IMG/VR virus record: IMGVR_UViG_3300008108_000423
Location: 1 to 43,597 of that record
Reading direction: 5' to 3' (one strand)
Source of the DNA: a virus
Length of the DNA stretch: 43,597 nucleotides
The notes beneath the pieces were generated by a model. The model had not been told where the DNA came from. It did not search any database and was given only the letters and a program-made list of their open reading frames with translations. Below are positions 14,349-22,521 of this stretch, one piece after another (position 1 is the stretch's first letter; every line of letters starts with the position of its first letter). Made by a program: the position numbers and the translations under genes.

Positions 14349-15299
14349 TTGTAGCATAGAAGACACTATGTCGTCAAATTTATCTACAAACTTTTTTAAG
14401 TCATTGTCTGATAAATCGGACACATCTTTTATGCCTTCTGGTAAAGATGGTGCTATGCATCCACTTCCAAAATAACTTATCATTTTTTTAGACATGTTTT
14501 TGCCAGCCTCATCATTATCACCCAAGACAACAACTTGATTAAAGTATTGCTTAAGTAATTTTCTTTGTTCTTTTGATATAGTTGCACCAAGAGTTGCTAC
14601 TGCATGAACACCTACTTGTTCAAGTCTAATGGCATCAAATGATGACTCTACAACAAAAACTTTATCGTATCTTTTTGCTCTTTGCAAATTAAACAAGGTT
14701 TTGCTTTTAGGTAATCCAGGAGTATTTTTAAACACCTTACCCTCTATGGATCTACCAACAAATCCTAAACATAAACCTTCTGGAGAATATACTGGAATAG
14801 TTACCATGTCTTGCTTTTCGGAGTATCCAAGTTTATATTTGATAACACTATCTTTATATATGTTTCTATTTTTATAGTAAGACATAGCCTTTGAACTTTC
14901 AAATACATTTTTATGCAATCTTTCTATAACTTCTAAATCATATTCTTGAAAATCTATTTTTTTATCTAATGTTTCTTGTAGTGCTTCAACTAAGTTTTTA
15001 TTATCAGACTTAGAATCTATAAGCCTTGCTGCTTCAAAGTATGATCTTCCAGAAGCCTGCATAACTACTTCTGTTAACTCTTTCGTTTCTTGACAAGCAA
15101 AACAATAAAACATACCATTTGTTTTGTGAACTTCTGCAGCGGGTGTTCTTGAGTTATTATGAAATGGGCAAAATATAATAAAGTCTATATCTACTTCTGA
15201 TACTATATCTATGCCAGAGGCTAGGAGACTTCTTCTGATTTGATTTTCTGTATAATAGTTGATCGTATTGTCGTATTCTTGTCTATTCCTAGTATGCAT
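14346..15299 (-). CDS. DnaG-type primase
   Basis: The protein makes RNA primers at the replication fork. It has a CHC2-type zinc finger with C44-x2-H47-x18-C66-x2-C69 (CPFHNN, then YCFAC). A TOPRIM catalytic domain follows, with E218 in VFVVESSFDAIRL and D261/D263 in VVLGDNDEAGK. Length (317) is shorter than bacterial DnaG because the C-terminal helicase-binding domain is missing, which is normal for phage primases. The start at 15299 makes a 79-base overlap with the upstream gene; no good later start exists before the zinc finger. It follows the DnaB-type helicase by two genes, making a standard helicase-primase pair. Confidence 0.92.
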   Translation of the reverse strand: MHTRNRQEYDNTINYYTENQIRRSLLASGIDIVSEVDIDFIIFCPFHNNSRTPAAEVHKTNGMFYCFACQETKELTEVVMQASGRSYFEAARLIDSKSDNKNLVEALQETLDKKIDFQEYDLEVIERLHKNVFESSKAMSYYKNRNIYKDSVIKYKLGYSEKQDMVTIPVYSPEGLCLGFVGRSIEGKVFKNTPGLPKSKTLFNLQRAKRYDKVFVVESSFDAIRLEQVGVHAVATLGATISKEQRKLLKQYFNQVVVLGDNDEAGKNMSKKMISYFGSGCIAPSLPEGIKDVSDLSDNDLKKFVDKFDDIVSSMLQ

Positions 15300-15535
15300 T
15301 TTGCATTCTCTTTTCCAACATATACTCCGTAAACTGATAACTTAAAATCAAATGTCTTTCCATTATAACTTACTGTAAAGTCTGTGTCAATATCGTATCT
15401 AGGAACATAGCCTTTATTCCTCATTCCACTTATGACCATGAATATGTATTGGTCTTTTAATCTTGATATAAAAGACTCATCAAAGATTTCACCCTCTAGG
15501 CAAAATCGATGAATCTTTTTATGGCTATATGACAT
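15221..15535 (-). CDS. Hypothetical protein, 104 residues, expressed from a leaderless-type promoter
   Basis: I do not recognise a family. The sequence has an N-terminal helix-rich half (ESFISRLKDQYIFMVISGMR) and a C-terminal beta-rich half (YDIDTDFTVSYNGKTFDFKL, then SVYGVYVGKENAKCILGID). It lies between helicase and primase genes and overlaps primase by 79 bases, which suggests a replication-linked role such as a primase or helicase accessory. There is no Shine-Dalgarno before the ATG; TGATATAAT sits six bases upstream. Confidence 0.7.
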   Translation of the reverse strand: MSYSHKKIHRFCLEGEIFDESFISRLKDQYIFMVISGMRNKGYVPRYDIDTDFTVSYNGKTFDFKLSVYGVYVGKENAKCILGIDKNTTIRSTIIQKIKSEEVS

Positions 15536-15541
15536 ACCATA

Positions 15542-15550
15542 ATTATATCA
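15542..15550 (-). promoter_or_regulatory. Extended -10 promoter, probably leaderless
   Basis: On the minus strand TGA-TATAAT (15550 to 15542) is followed by six bases (TATGGT) and the ATG of the 104-residue gene. The spacing puts the transcription start at the ATG, and no ribosome-binding site fits between. The box lies in the 22-base gap behind the helicase gene and has the same layout as 3790..3798. Confidence 0.6.
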
Positions 15551-15557
15551 ACGATAT

Positions 15558-16796
15558 TTAAGAGGATGGCTCATTATCTTTATACATAAATCTTCCAGAG
15601 TCAAAGTCTATATCAATCATAAACTCTCCACAAAAGCCATGTCTATTCTTTCTAAAAACACACTCTAATATGCTACTACCTTGTGCTCTACCTAATGCTA
15701 ATACCCAATCAGCATCGTAAGCCAACTGCCTTGACCAAGCAACCTGACCTAGTGATGGGACGGTGAACATATCTGTGGCATCATCTGGGGTAGCAGAAGC
15801 AATAGCAACAATAGGAACCTGTTCACTAATTGCTAATATTTTTAATTCTCTAGATATATTTTTAATCTTTACTACTTCATTATCAGTATAATTGTTTGAC
15901 TGCATTAATTGAATATAATCAACAAAGACTATATCAGGAGAGTATTGATCTATCTTACCCCTCAAAACTGATGGAGAAACCTCTCCAAGCCCATCGTTAG
16001 AAACAATGTGAAACGATGGCTTATTATCTAAATGTGTTTTACTCCAATTTCTAAAAGAGTCTGTATCTAAAACACCAGAACTTAATTTTCTATGAGACCA
16101 CATTCCTTGTCCCATAATTGTATAAGCACGATTACGAACTTCTGACTCTGTCATTTCTAATGAGATGAATAGCGGCTTTCTTCCGTTTTTCCATGCTTGA
16201 ACAGCCATAAATAACGCGAGCCAAGACTTACCAATAGCAGGATAGGCAAGAAGAATGCCAAACTGACCAGGAGTAATACCCGCTGGAAGATAGTTATCAA
16301 AACCTGCAAGACCTGTTTGTATACCATGAATACCCTTTTCGTGTAATTCTTTTATTCTATCAAAATGTGCAATAGCATCTTCTACGTCTACTGCATCTAT
16401 ATCTCTTATCTCTGCAGTTATTCTTTTTAGATCGGAGGTTTTAGAAATAATGCTGTTTAATGCATCTACTGGCTCATTAGTTTTTAATTTATTAGCAGTA
16501 TCCATTAAGATACTACTTAGACTATTTTGTAGGTGACTTACCCTAAGTTCTTCAAGGTGATGCTTTGTGCTACCTATCTCACCTTGTGGATCAAAGTCTC
16601 TAAACTTTTCTACCACCAAATTAATTGACGGAACTACAGAGTTTTGTTCTTGATAGTTCCTAACAAATTCCCAAACATCTTTGTGTGTTTTAAACAAAGA
16701 GTCTGGATTAGATTGTAATAGTATGTGTATCTGTTTATCTTTTAATACCGCAGAAAGTACTTTTCCTTCTAGGTCTGCTGACACTACTTTAACCAA
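15558..16796 (-). CDS. dnaB: DnaB-type replicative DNA helicase
   Basis: DnaB-family helicases unwind the fork as hexamers. In the 412 residues, about 1-130 form the N-terminal helical domain (HLEELRVSHLQNSLSS region), and the RecA-like motor follows. Motifs are GIQTGLAGFDNYLPAGITPG, Walker A AYPAIGKSW (184-192, K190), FISLEM (210-215), Walker B DIVFVDYIQLM (D293) and a C-terminal FRKNRHG arginine-finger segment. Walker A differs from the usual GRPSMGKT/S but keeps the GKS core. The gene overlaps an upstream helical protein that could be its loader, and primase lies two genes downstream. Confidence 0.93.
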   Translation of the reverse strand: MVKVVSADLEGKVLSAVLKDKQIHILLQSNPDSLFKTHKDVWEFVRNYQEQNSVVPSINLVVEKFRDFDPQGEIGSTKHHLEELRVSHLQNSLSSILMDTANKLKTNEPVDALNSIISKTSDLKRITAEIRDIDAVDVEDAIAHFDRIKELHEKGIHGIQTGLAGFDNYLPAGITPGQFGILLAYPAIGKSWLALFMAVQAWKNGRKPLFISLEMTESEVRNRAYTIMGQGMWSHRKLSSGVLDTDSFRNWSKTHLDNKPSFHIVSNDGLGEVSPSVLRGKIDQYSPDIVFVDYIQLMQSNNYTDNEVVKIKNISRELKILAISEQVPIVAIASATPDDATDMFTVPSLGQVAWSRQLAYDADWVLALGRAQGSSILECVFRKNRHGFCGEFMIDIDFDSGRFMYKDNEPSS

Positions 16797-17086
16797 TCTT
16801 TCGCTTGTTCTTTTAGTAACTGTCTTATTCTATCATCTTCTTTTCTATTTTGCAAATTTTTGTATAGTTTATCTGCATTGTTTGCAAACCACTTCCAAGA
16901 AGGTGTTTCTGATATTCTAAAATAATAGTCTAACATTTCATAGCACATATCTAGGGTATAGGATTCAATTAATGAATCTGCAGCCCACTGTTCTACATAT
17001 ATGTTAATATTGCTATCTATATTTTTTTCAATAGCAAGTTTTTTATATCTTGTAAGTAATGCATGTCTTAACTGCTTTTGTGCCAC
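16784..17086 (-). CDS. Hypothetical helical protein beside the helicase (possible helicase loader)
   Basis: The 100 residues are helical and tryptophan- and tyrosine-rich: RHALLTRYKKLAIEKNIDSN, then VEQWAADSLIESYTLDMCYE, MLDYYFRISETPSWKWFANN and a basic C-terminal helix (RIRQLLKEQAKDWLK). It overlaps the DnaB-type helicase by 13 bases. Small helical proteins in this place are often helicase loaders or loader adaptors in phages, but no family signature was recognised, so the role is a guess from position. Confidence 0.7.
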   Translation of the reverse strand: MAQKQLRHALLTRYKKLAIEKNIDSNINIYVEQWAADSLIESYTLDMCYEMLDYYFRISETPSWKWFANNADKLYKNLQNRKEDDRIRQLLKEQAKDWLK

Positions 17087-17286
17087 TACTCTAGTTCTTT
17101 CTTAGCATCCTCAATCTTGGTCAATAGTTTGCCTTCAATGAATGAGTATACTCTTTCCATTGCTGCATCTTCATTCTCTCCTTCACGAAGAAAATCTGTA
17201 CATCCTAGATCTAATCTTAGACTTTGAAAATTTCCTAAGTTTAGTGTATAACCCAAGGTTACTGATACTGTTGTTTTGTCTGACAT
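17086..17286 (-). CDS. Conserved hypothetical protein, 66 residues
   Basis: I chose the ATG at 17286 (MSDKTTVSVTLGY), two bases after the stop of the upstream gene, over an in-frame ATG eight codons earlier that would overlap that gene. The product has an N-terminal beta hairpin (TVSVTLGYTLNLGNFQSLRL), a short loop (DLGCTDFLREGENED) and a C-terminal helix (AMERVYSFIEGKLLTKIEDA). I have the impression of similar small proteins in actinophage replication regions, but know no function for them. The stop overlaps the next start by one base. Confidence 0.75.
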   Translation of the reverse strand: MSDKTTVSVTLGYTLNLGNFQSLRLDLGCTDFLREGENEDAAMERVYSFIEGKLLTKIEDAKKELE

Positions 17287-17288
17287 AT

Positions 17289-17834
17289 TCACCACGTTTC
17301 TTCTGTCCATACGGGGATAAATTCCCCGCTTTTTGTTTTGGTATATAACATTATAGCGTCTCCAAGTAAAGAACGCAAGTCCTTTTCTGTTGGTACATCA
17401 AACCTAGGAGTCACCCTTCCATCTTTTCTTGGTCTTCCTTTATGTATTGTAGCAATAATATCTCTAATTGTAAAGATATCATCTTCTGAATAATAAGCAT
17501 ATTGTCTAAATATTCTTTTACCGCCTATTACAGCACCAGTTGGTGGCATAACTAATTCTTTTTTAATCCATCTTTCAAGTTGCATCCTTGATCTATTAAA
17601 GATCCTCATAGTATTTTTTACAGTATATGCTCTTTTTCTATGTTTTTTAAAATCAGAATACAGCATTGTTTGCTCTTTATCTTGGATAAAATTATATAAA
17701 ACACATATATTGTTAGCCTTATTTACATGTATTAATCTTACTATTTCTTTATTAAGAAAAAATATTGTAGAACTTGGTTTTACAGGCTGTTGCCAGTTAT
17801 CTTTAACCTGGCCTTCTCTACCTTCATTATCCAT
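17289..17834 (-). CDS. MerR-like helix-turn-helix DNA-binding protein
   Basis: The central part (about residues 70-135) looks like a MerR-type winged HTH: YTVKNTMRIFNRSRMQLERW, then a wing with PTGAVIGGKRIFRQYAYYSE and DDIFTIRDIIATIHKGRPRK. The N-terminal 65 residues are a small beta-rich domain, and the C-terminus is acidic. MerR-like single domains in phages act as excisionases, origin-binding proteins or transcription regulators. With helicase and primase just downstream, origin recognition or early gene control are both possible. The ATG at 17834 overlaps the upstream zinc-ribbon gene by 55 bases with no good Shine-Dalgarno, so the true start may lie further in. Confidence 0.7.
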   Translation of the reverse strand: MDNEGREGQVKDNWQQPVKPSSTIFFLNKEIVRLIHVNKANNICVLYNFIQDKEQTMLYSDFKKHRKRAYTVKNTMRIFNRSRMQLERWIKKELVMPPTGAVIGGKRIFRQYAYYSEDDIFTIRDIIATIHKGRPRKDGRVTPRFDVPTEKDLRSLLGDAIMLYTKTKSGEFIPVWTEETW

Positions 17835-17998
17835 CTTGCAACTTCTCCATGTTTATCTGGATGATTATACATCTCTCTTTTGCCACATACAAGGCAGTAC
17901 AACTCAAGGTGATCGTATGAAAGAAATACTCTGTCAACAAGCATCCTTCCATTACATTTAGTACATCTTAATTCTTTTTCATTTACTATATGTGCCAT
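17780..17998 (-). CDS. Zinc-ribbon protein, 72 residues
   Basis: Four cysteines in two CxxC knuckles (C12/C15 in RCTKCNG; C35/C38 in YCLVCGK) with about 20 residues between them form a classic zinc ribbon. A basic C-terminal helix (GEVARWIMKVEKARLK) follows. It is the first gene of the replication block after the tail genes. It has no Shine-Dalgarno, and a TGA-TATACT box lies eight bases before the ATG (18007..18015), suggesting its own leaderless transcript. It may be a small transcription or replication cofactor; the function is unknown. Confidence 0.78.
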   Translation of the reverse strand: MAHIVNEKELRCTKCNGRMLVDRVFLSYDHLELYCLVCGKREMYNHPDKHGEVARWIMKVEKARLKITGNSL

Positions 17999-18006
17999 GG
18001 TTCAAA

Positions 18007-18015
18007 AGTATATCA
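18007..18015 (-). promoter_or_regulatory. Extended -10 promoter at the tail/replication boundary, probably leaderless
   Basis: TGA-TATACT (18015 to 18007, minus strand) lies eight bases before the ATG of the zinc-ribbon gene. The intervening TTTGAACC has no ribosome-binding site. It falls in the 21-base gap between the last tail gene and the first replication gene, where a new transcription unit would be expected. Confidence 0.55.
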
Positions 18016-18019
18016 TATC

Positions 18020-18442
18020 TTAGTTAGGTATACCGATTGCTATTAAGTTAACTCTTAGGTCTACTTTACCACTAGAGTTAAATCTTACTACCACGGTTGC
18101 ACTGGATGTTGTAATGTTTCTAAGTGTAAAAATAACATCATCTCCAGGTGTTGAACCAGATCGGTTAAATATTGATGCTGTTACTACTGGTGTAAACTTA
18201 AATCTAGGGAATGTAAAGGTAACGCTATCTGTAGCATTGGCCTTTGCTTCAGTGGTTGTTAAAGCCAACTCTTCTGCATAAAACTTAATATTGCTGGTAG
18301 TGTCGCTATTTGCATTGACTGTAGAAACAGATGTATTTCTAATTGCTATTCTATTTTCAATAGAATTTATCTGGCTAACCATTTCATAGATATAATTAAC
18401 ATCTAATGGTTGACCACGTTCAGGTAGTGATATTGCTGCCAT
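18020..18442 (-). CDS. Small tail-tip or fibre-type protein
   Basis: The 140-residue product starts with a helical, coiled-coil-like segment (LDVNYIYEMVSQINSIENRI). It then turns into a beta-rich C-terminal domain (TDSVTFTFPRFKFTPVVTAS, then DVIFTLRNITTSSATVVVRF), similar in pattern to lectin-like tips of phage fibres. It is the last gene of the tail block, directly after the tail spike, and a role in adsorption is likely from context. GGAGGT lies four bases before the ATG. A TGG-TATACT box overlaps this leader, but using it would leave no room for the ribosome site. Confidence 0.65.
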   Translation of the reverse strand: MAAISLPERGQPLDVNYIYEMVSQINSIENRIAIRNTSVSTVNANSDTTSNIKFYAEELALTTTEAKANATDSVTFTFPRFKFTPVVTASIFNRSGSTPGDDVIFTLRNITTSSATVVVRFNSSGKVDLRVNLIAIGIPN

Positions 18443-18462
18443 AATACCTCCAGTATACCATG

Positions 18463-20526
18463 TTAGGCGTTAGTTGTGCTTGTTACAGCACTACTGCTAT
18501 CATTAAAAACATTTGTTGCTGCTGAGCCATAGTGGTTTCCAAAAGCCCTCATGCCGCTACATGTGCCAGTAATTAAAATTCCATTTAGGGCTATATTAGA
18601 TCCTTCTTTAAATCCTCTATTGGCAATTATAGAACTATTGGTTACGGAATCATTAAAATATATATGATTATGTGTATTAGTTGTAACTTGACTTGGATCT
18701 TTGGTTATATTGTTTGCAACCATAATAGCAGAGGAGTTAGTTCTAACATCTATAGAATCTTGAGATGTATCTTCTACCCTGTTATTTGCAATAACTCCGT
18801 CAACAACAGTAACAAACAATATTCCATCTCCAAGGTTAGACCCTGTTCTTGTTACATTTTTTATTTGATTTCCAGTTACAATTGCACCGTCTGTATTCCA
18901 AAAAGCAATTGCATTAGTTCCATTTGTGTCAAGTATAAGATTGTTAGATACTGTTATATTTTGACTTTGTTGAGGTACTGTTTGTGTTGTAGTAGTGTGA
19001 TTTGCTCCACCATCCAATCCAATAGTAATGCCACCATAACAAGACTGTATTGTATTTGAATCAATAATTAAATTTTTATAAACTACATAAGTTCTAATTG
19101 CATACTCAGTTAAAGAGTCAAAATGATTTTTTGTTATCTTAGTATTGGTATGATAAAATCCAGCGGTATAAGAATGACTTCCTACCCCTGTTGGCCAAGC
19201 AGTTGTTCCACTAGTACCAGATGGACCAAAATAACAATTTTCAATTACAACATCTTCACACGAAGTATTATCATAAGAACCAAAAGCACCAAATACTGCT
19301 GAACTTTTAGCAAGATCAATCTGTATTGCCTCAGAGTATCCTCTACTTCCAGTATCAACAAAACCAATAAGTCTGCAGTTTGATATTCTTACATTCTTAC
19401 TTGAGTTAATTTCTATTGCGTGAAAACCTGCTGTATCTTTTACTGTTAAATCTTGAATTATAATATTTTGTCCGTGACCAATACTAATACCCATAGCAGG
19501 TGTTACTGGATAAGATGGTCCTTTATTATCCCATATTCCACCAATAATTTTAATATTACCTTGTCCATTATAGCCACTATATGATGCACCAGCCAAGCCA
19601 TTAATAATTAAATTTGATGTATGGTTTCTGCTTAATGTTGCTTTTTGAGAAGATAATAAAGTTGTACCTTCGTATATTTCAAGTCTGCTTCCTAAATTAT
19701 AAGTTCCAGTTGGAATATATACTATGCCACCACCAGCATCTCTTGCGGCATATAAAGCATTTTGAATTTTTGTTGCAGAATCTGCCTCTCCTGAAACAAC
19801 TCCATAATCTCTCACAACATCATAAAAATTAGTTTGTGCTGATGCACCACTTGGTAGATTTGCTGTAAGTAGCACCCTATTATTAGCATCATCATAAGTT
19901 GCTGTTAATCTAGTGTGAAAAGCATGATCAAACAATTGTGCTGCCGCATCTTGAATTGTTTCTGTAGGTACTGCTGCTGATGCAGTTGAGGTAAGCAATA
20001 CCCTGTTATTTGCATCGTCATAAGATGCAGTTACGTTTGTATGAAAAGCGTGATTAAGAAGTGGTGCTGCAGCATCTTGTATATCTTCTGTTGTTGGATT
20101 TGCTACAGTTGTTAACAATACTCTGTTGTTAGCATCATCATATGAAGCAGTAATGTTTGTATGAAAAGCGTGATCTAATAATGGTGCAGCAGCGTCTTGG
20201 ACTTGTTCTGTGCTAACCGACCCAGAGCCACCACCGCCTGTAATCAATACTCCATTTACAGTTAACGTGCTTCCAACCACCAAGTTTCCTGATATAGATC
20301 CACTGCTAGCGTTAATAGTTCCTAAATTTAAAGTTTTTCCTTGTAAAACTGTTGTTATTGGAGCATTGATATATTCACTAGATGCTGCTACGTACCTAAA
20401 TATATCATCTGCTTGTGGGCTTGCAGAGGTGATGCCACCAACCGCATCAATTGTAAAATTGTTATCAAGTAAATTTGTCCACTCACTTGTTTCCGTATTA
20501 AATACTTTAGGATATGAACCTGTCAT
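18463..20526 (-). CDS. Tail spike protein with pectate-lyase-like beta helix
   Basis: The 687 residues begin with a virion-attachment-like part (residues 1-105). Three near-identical 30-residue repeats follow at 110-139, 150-179 and 192-221 (QDAAAPLL-HAFHT-x-ASYDDANNRVLL). Then comes a pectate lyase superfamily start (YDVVRDYGVVSGEADSATKI, GGIVYIPTGTYNL) at about 232-280 and a long right-handed beta helix with repeated NITVSNN/NVRISNC-type rungs to about 650. Such spikes bind and often cut host surface polysaccharide. No catalytic residues could be assigned with confidence. The ATG overlaps the stop of a tiny upstream gene (ATGA). The spike is the main host-range candidate in this window. Confidence 0.85.
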   Translation of the reverse strand: MTGSYPKVFNTETSEWTNLLDNNFTIDAVGGITSASPQADDIFRYVAASSEYINAPITTVLQGKTLNLGTINASSGSISGNLVVGSTLTVNGVLITGGGGSGSVSTEQVQDAAAPLLDHAFHTNITASYDDANNRVLLTTVANPTTEDIQDAAAPLLNHAFHTNVTASYDDANNRVLLTSTASAAVPTETIQDAAAQLFDHAFHTRLTATYDDANNRVLLTANLPSGASAQTNFYDVVRDYGVVSGEADSATKIQNALYAARDAGGGIVYIPTGTYNLGSRLEIYEGTTLLSSQKATLSRNHTSNLIINGLAGASYSGYNGQGNIKIIGGIWDNKGPSYPVTPAMGISIGHGQNIIIQDLTVKDTAGFHAIEINSSKNVRISNCRLIGFVDTGSRGYSEAIQIDLAKSSAVFGAFGSYDNTSCEDVVIENCYFGPSGTSGTTAWPTGVGSHSYTAGFYHTNTKITKNHFDSLTEYAIRTYVVYKNLIIDSNTIQSCYGGITIGLDGGANHTTTTQTVPQQSQNITVSNNLILDTNGTNAIAFWNTDGAIVTGNQIKNVTRTGSNLGDGILFVTVVDGVIANNRVEDTSQDSIDVRTNSSAIMVANNITKDPSQVTTNTHNHIYFNDSVTNSSIIANRGFKEGSNIALNGILITGTCSGMRAFGNHYGSAATNVFNDSSSAVTSTTNA
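19864..20199 (-). repeat. Three direct repeats in the tail spike gene
   Basis: Three 30-codon units repeat with spacing of 40 and 42 codons (120 and 126 bases). Each encodes QDAAA-x-L-x2-HAFHT followed by A-x-YDDANNRVLLT. The third copy is the most diverged (AAQLFDHAFHTRLTAT). DNA similarity between units is high (the gtatgaaaagcgtgat stretch near 20040 and 20160, and gtgtgaaaagcatgat near 19915). The units could form a stalk between the attachment part and the beta helix. Confidence 0.85.
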
Positions 20527-20637
20527 AAATCTATCAGTCCTGTATCAAAGACCCCAAAAAGTTGTTTTAAAGCAATTGAAGTTATTGGTGGACTTGGATG
20601 TGTTGGAAGTTGTCCATAAACTTATTACTTTAGCCAC
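20523..20637 (-). pseudogene. Tiny gene (about 37 codons) broken by a 1-base frame change
   Basis: The gap between two tail genes is framed by coupling signals. A GTG start overlaps the upstream stop (TAGTG at 20637), and a TGA stop overlaps the tail spike start (ATGA at 20523). The start frame opens MAKVIS and then reads nonsense-like sequence. The stop frame reads VYGQLPTHPSPPITSIALKQ then LFGVFDTGLIDL and has no start of its own. Removing one A near 20622 joins them into a 37-residue protein of good composition. It was probably a small tail-assembly or baseplate peptide; the break may be a sequencing error in an A-rich stretch. Confidence 0.5.
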
Positions 20638-21791
20638 TAAGATGTCACTCCTATGCCAAATCTATATTCAATATAGTTGTTAGTATTTTCTTCTTTTAAG
20701 ATTGGTTGTGCATCATCTGTTTTAATAACATCATATCCTACTAATGCATATAAAGGATTAATAGTAGAGACATTGTCTATTCTTAATCCATCATAAACGA
20801 CTAGATAGTTATCTGTTGGTACACCCCCAACTAAAACAGATGTGTACATTCTAATTCCATTAATATTTGAAAATGTAAAGTTAGAATCTCTTTCGAAGTC
20901 TGATAAAGACTTTGTTACAATAATATATCTATTTGGATTAGAACTTATTTGAAAATCTGCTGCAGATAGTATTATGCTTAATGTTGCTTTTGGAGATGTT
21001 CCTGGAGTTGTTGTTCCGTTTGTAAACTCTAAAAGAATTCTAACTGAGTCTGGTGCTGTATTTACTGATGCAGTTCTACTCAATAAACCTAATGCAAGTT
21101 TTAGTTGATCTGTTGTAATGTTTTGACTAAAATCAAAATTAATTTCATTATTTTCAACATATGCAGCACTACTTGTTGCTACAAGTTTGCTAGAGTCTAA
21201 AGGGTTTAAAGTTAAATATGAACTACTTCCACTAACCATAAGAGCACGATTTAATAATCTTGGCTGCTCATATCTTGCTGATCTCAATGATGTATCAAAT
21301 ATGCTTGAGTCAGAGTTAATAAACTGTGCTTTTGTAGTTGTGGTAATATCGTTAGTTACAACACTGCCACTTGCAAAGTTTACAACTCCATCTGGTTCAA
21401 AAAGCACTGCAGATGCTGATCCATTATTTACATATGACCATGTTTCTGCTGGCGTATAGGTAATCAAAAGTCTACTATCATACTTTCCCGCTGTAACGTT
21501 TGTTGCCGCTGGATATACCCCAACTTCTGAAATTAAATATCTTTGAGTTGTAGGCATTTGTGCTTTAAATACTATTTTTTCTGTTCCATCATCTTCTCTT
21601 ACAAAACCTTTTGCAATGATTGGCTCTCTAAAAACTTCAAAATCTAATACTTGTGCAGATGGTGAGACAGTGGCCTCTACCCCAGTTAATTCTGGCTTTC
21701 TACCAGTTCCAGCAGCAATATATGTAGCAAATGCTGGTGCCTGATCTAAAAGATACTTTGCAATAATTTCTTTTCCATTTGTTGTAATCAA
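20637..21791 (-). CDS. Tail-tip/baseplate-type structural protein
   Basis: The N-terminal 110 residues (MITTNGKEIIAKYLLDQAPA, then FATYIAAGTGRKPE, EVGVYPAATN) resemble the start of phage tail fibre or baseplate proteins with a YIAxGTG turn. The rest is beta-rich and threonine/serine-rich, and residues about 190-310 suggest a jelly-roll carbohydrate-binding domain (YLTLNPLDSSKLVATSSAAY, then ITTDQLKLALGLLS). The start is TTG at 21791, seven bases behind GAGGTG. Position between the minor tail proteins and the tail spike fits a tail-tip component. No enzyme motif is visible. Confidence 0.75.
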   Translation of the reverse strand: MITTNGKEIIAKYLLDQAPAFATYIAAGTGRKPELTGVEATVSPSAQVLDFEVFREPIIAKGFVREDDGTEKIVFKAQMPTTQRYLISEVGVYPAATNVTAGKYDSRLLITYTPAETWSYVNNGSASAVLFEPDGVVNFASGSVVTNDITTTTKAQFINSDSSIFDTSLRSARYEQPRLLNRALMVSGSSSYLTLNPLDSSKLVATSSAAYVENNEINFDFSQNITTDQLKLALGLLSRTASVNTAPDSVRILLEFTNGTTTPGTSPKATLSIILSAADFQISSNPNRYIIVTKSLSDFERDSNFTFSNINGIRMYTSVLVGGVPTDNYLVVYDGLRIDNVSTINPLYALVGYDVIKTDDAQPILKEENTNNYIEYRFGIGVTS

Positions 21792-21792
21792 A

Positions 21793-22521
21793 TTAGTTCA
21801 CCTCGTATATTGTACCATTAGAATCGATTTGGACCTCTACTACTTCTTTATCCCTCATATTAACTACCTCAATGATTAGATTTCCACTTTCATCTATATA
21901 TACATAGTCTGTTAGTCCAAGGGCTTCTAAATATTCATCACTAGGTATTTTATTATTTAAATTAATAGAGTTACTTATAAAAGTAGAATCAGATGTTTGT
22001 ACAGATATTAATTCATCAGGGTTAAACTTTCTTCTTATATCAGATAGATTGGATATAATATTATATGATGGATTATTTCCCTCTACCGTGTCGTGTCTGA
22101 CAAACTTTACTAACTCATTAGCACCTATGTTTTCAAACAATAAGTTTTCTATGGTCTTAGCATCTAATTCTTCTGTTGCTAGATTAACCACGTCTCTTTC
22201 TGGAACCATTACTGGTGGTGGCGTAAATGAAAAATCTCCTGTATCTGGTGGTGGTAACGCTGGACCTGGATCTGGTGGCAATACCGTATCGCCTCCCCCT
22301 TGCTTCCCCCTTTTCTTTCTTTTTTTATCTACTCCAATTGGAGCCCTAAATGGCTTTGTGTATGAATAAGCAAATAAATTATTTGTAGATGTTCCAGGCT
22401 TTCTAGTTCCCTGTATTCCAGTATTGGCTTTTTTAACAGCCTCTGCTAACTTCTGTACTTTTGGACTACTGGATGGAGAGGCTTTTCCTCCTCCACCTTT
22501 ACCTGCTGCTGGTTTTGCCAT
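21793..22521 (-). CDS. Basic, proline/glycine-rich tail-region protein
   Basis: Residues 1-100 are low complexity: a lysine/glycine/serine-rich start (AKPAAGKGGGGKASPSSSPK), a KKRKKRGKQGGG basic cluster, and a proline run (LPPDPGPALPPPDTG). The C-terminal 140 residues form an acidic folded part (ELDAKTIENLLFENIGANEL, then DEYLEALGLTDYVYIDESGN). The gene is coupled on both sides (TAATG at the upstream end). A flexible linker or adaptor at the tail tip fits, but I do not recognise the family. Confidence 0.7.
   Translation of the reverse strand: MAKPAAGKGGGGKASPSSSPKVQKLAEAVKKANTGIQGTRKPGTSTNNLFAYSYTKPFRAPIGVDKKRKKRGKQGGGDTVLPPDPGPALPPPDTGDFSFTPPPVMVPERDVVNLATEELDAKTIENLLFENIGANELVKFVRHDTVEGNNPSYNIISNLSDIRRKFNPDELISVQTSDSTFISNSINLNNKIPSDEYLEALGLTDYVYIDESGNLIIEVVNMRDKEVVEVQIDSNGTIYEVN

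Noticed and set aside
18447-18460. TGG-TATACT box before the 18020..18442 gene as a further leaderless promoter
   Set aside because: It overlaps a GGAGGT ribosome site that would not be transcribed from it; read-through translation from the spike transcript is simpler.
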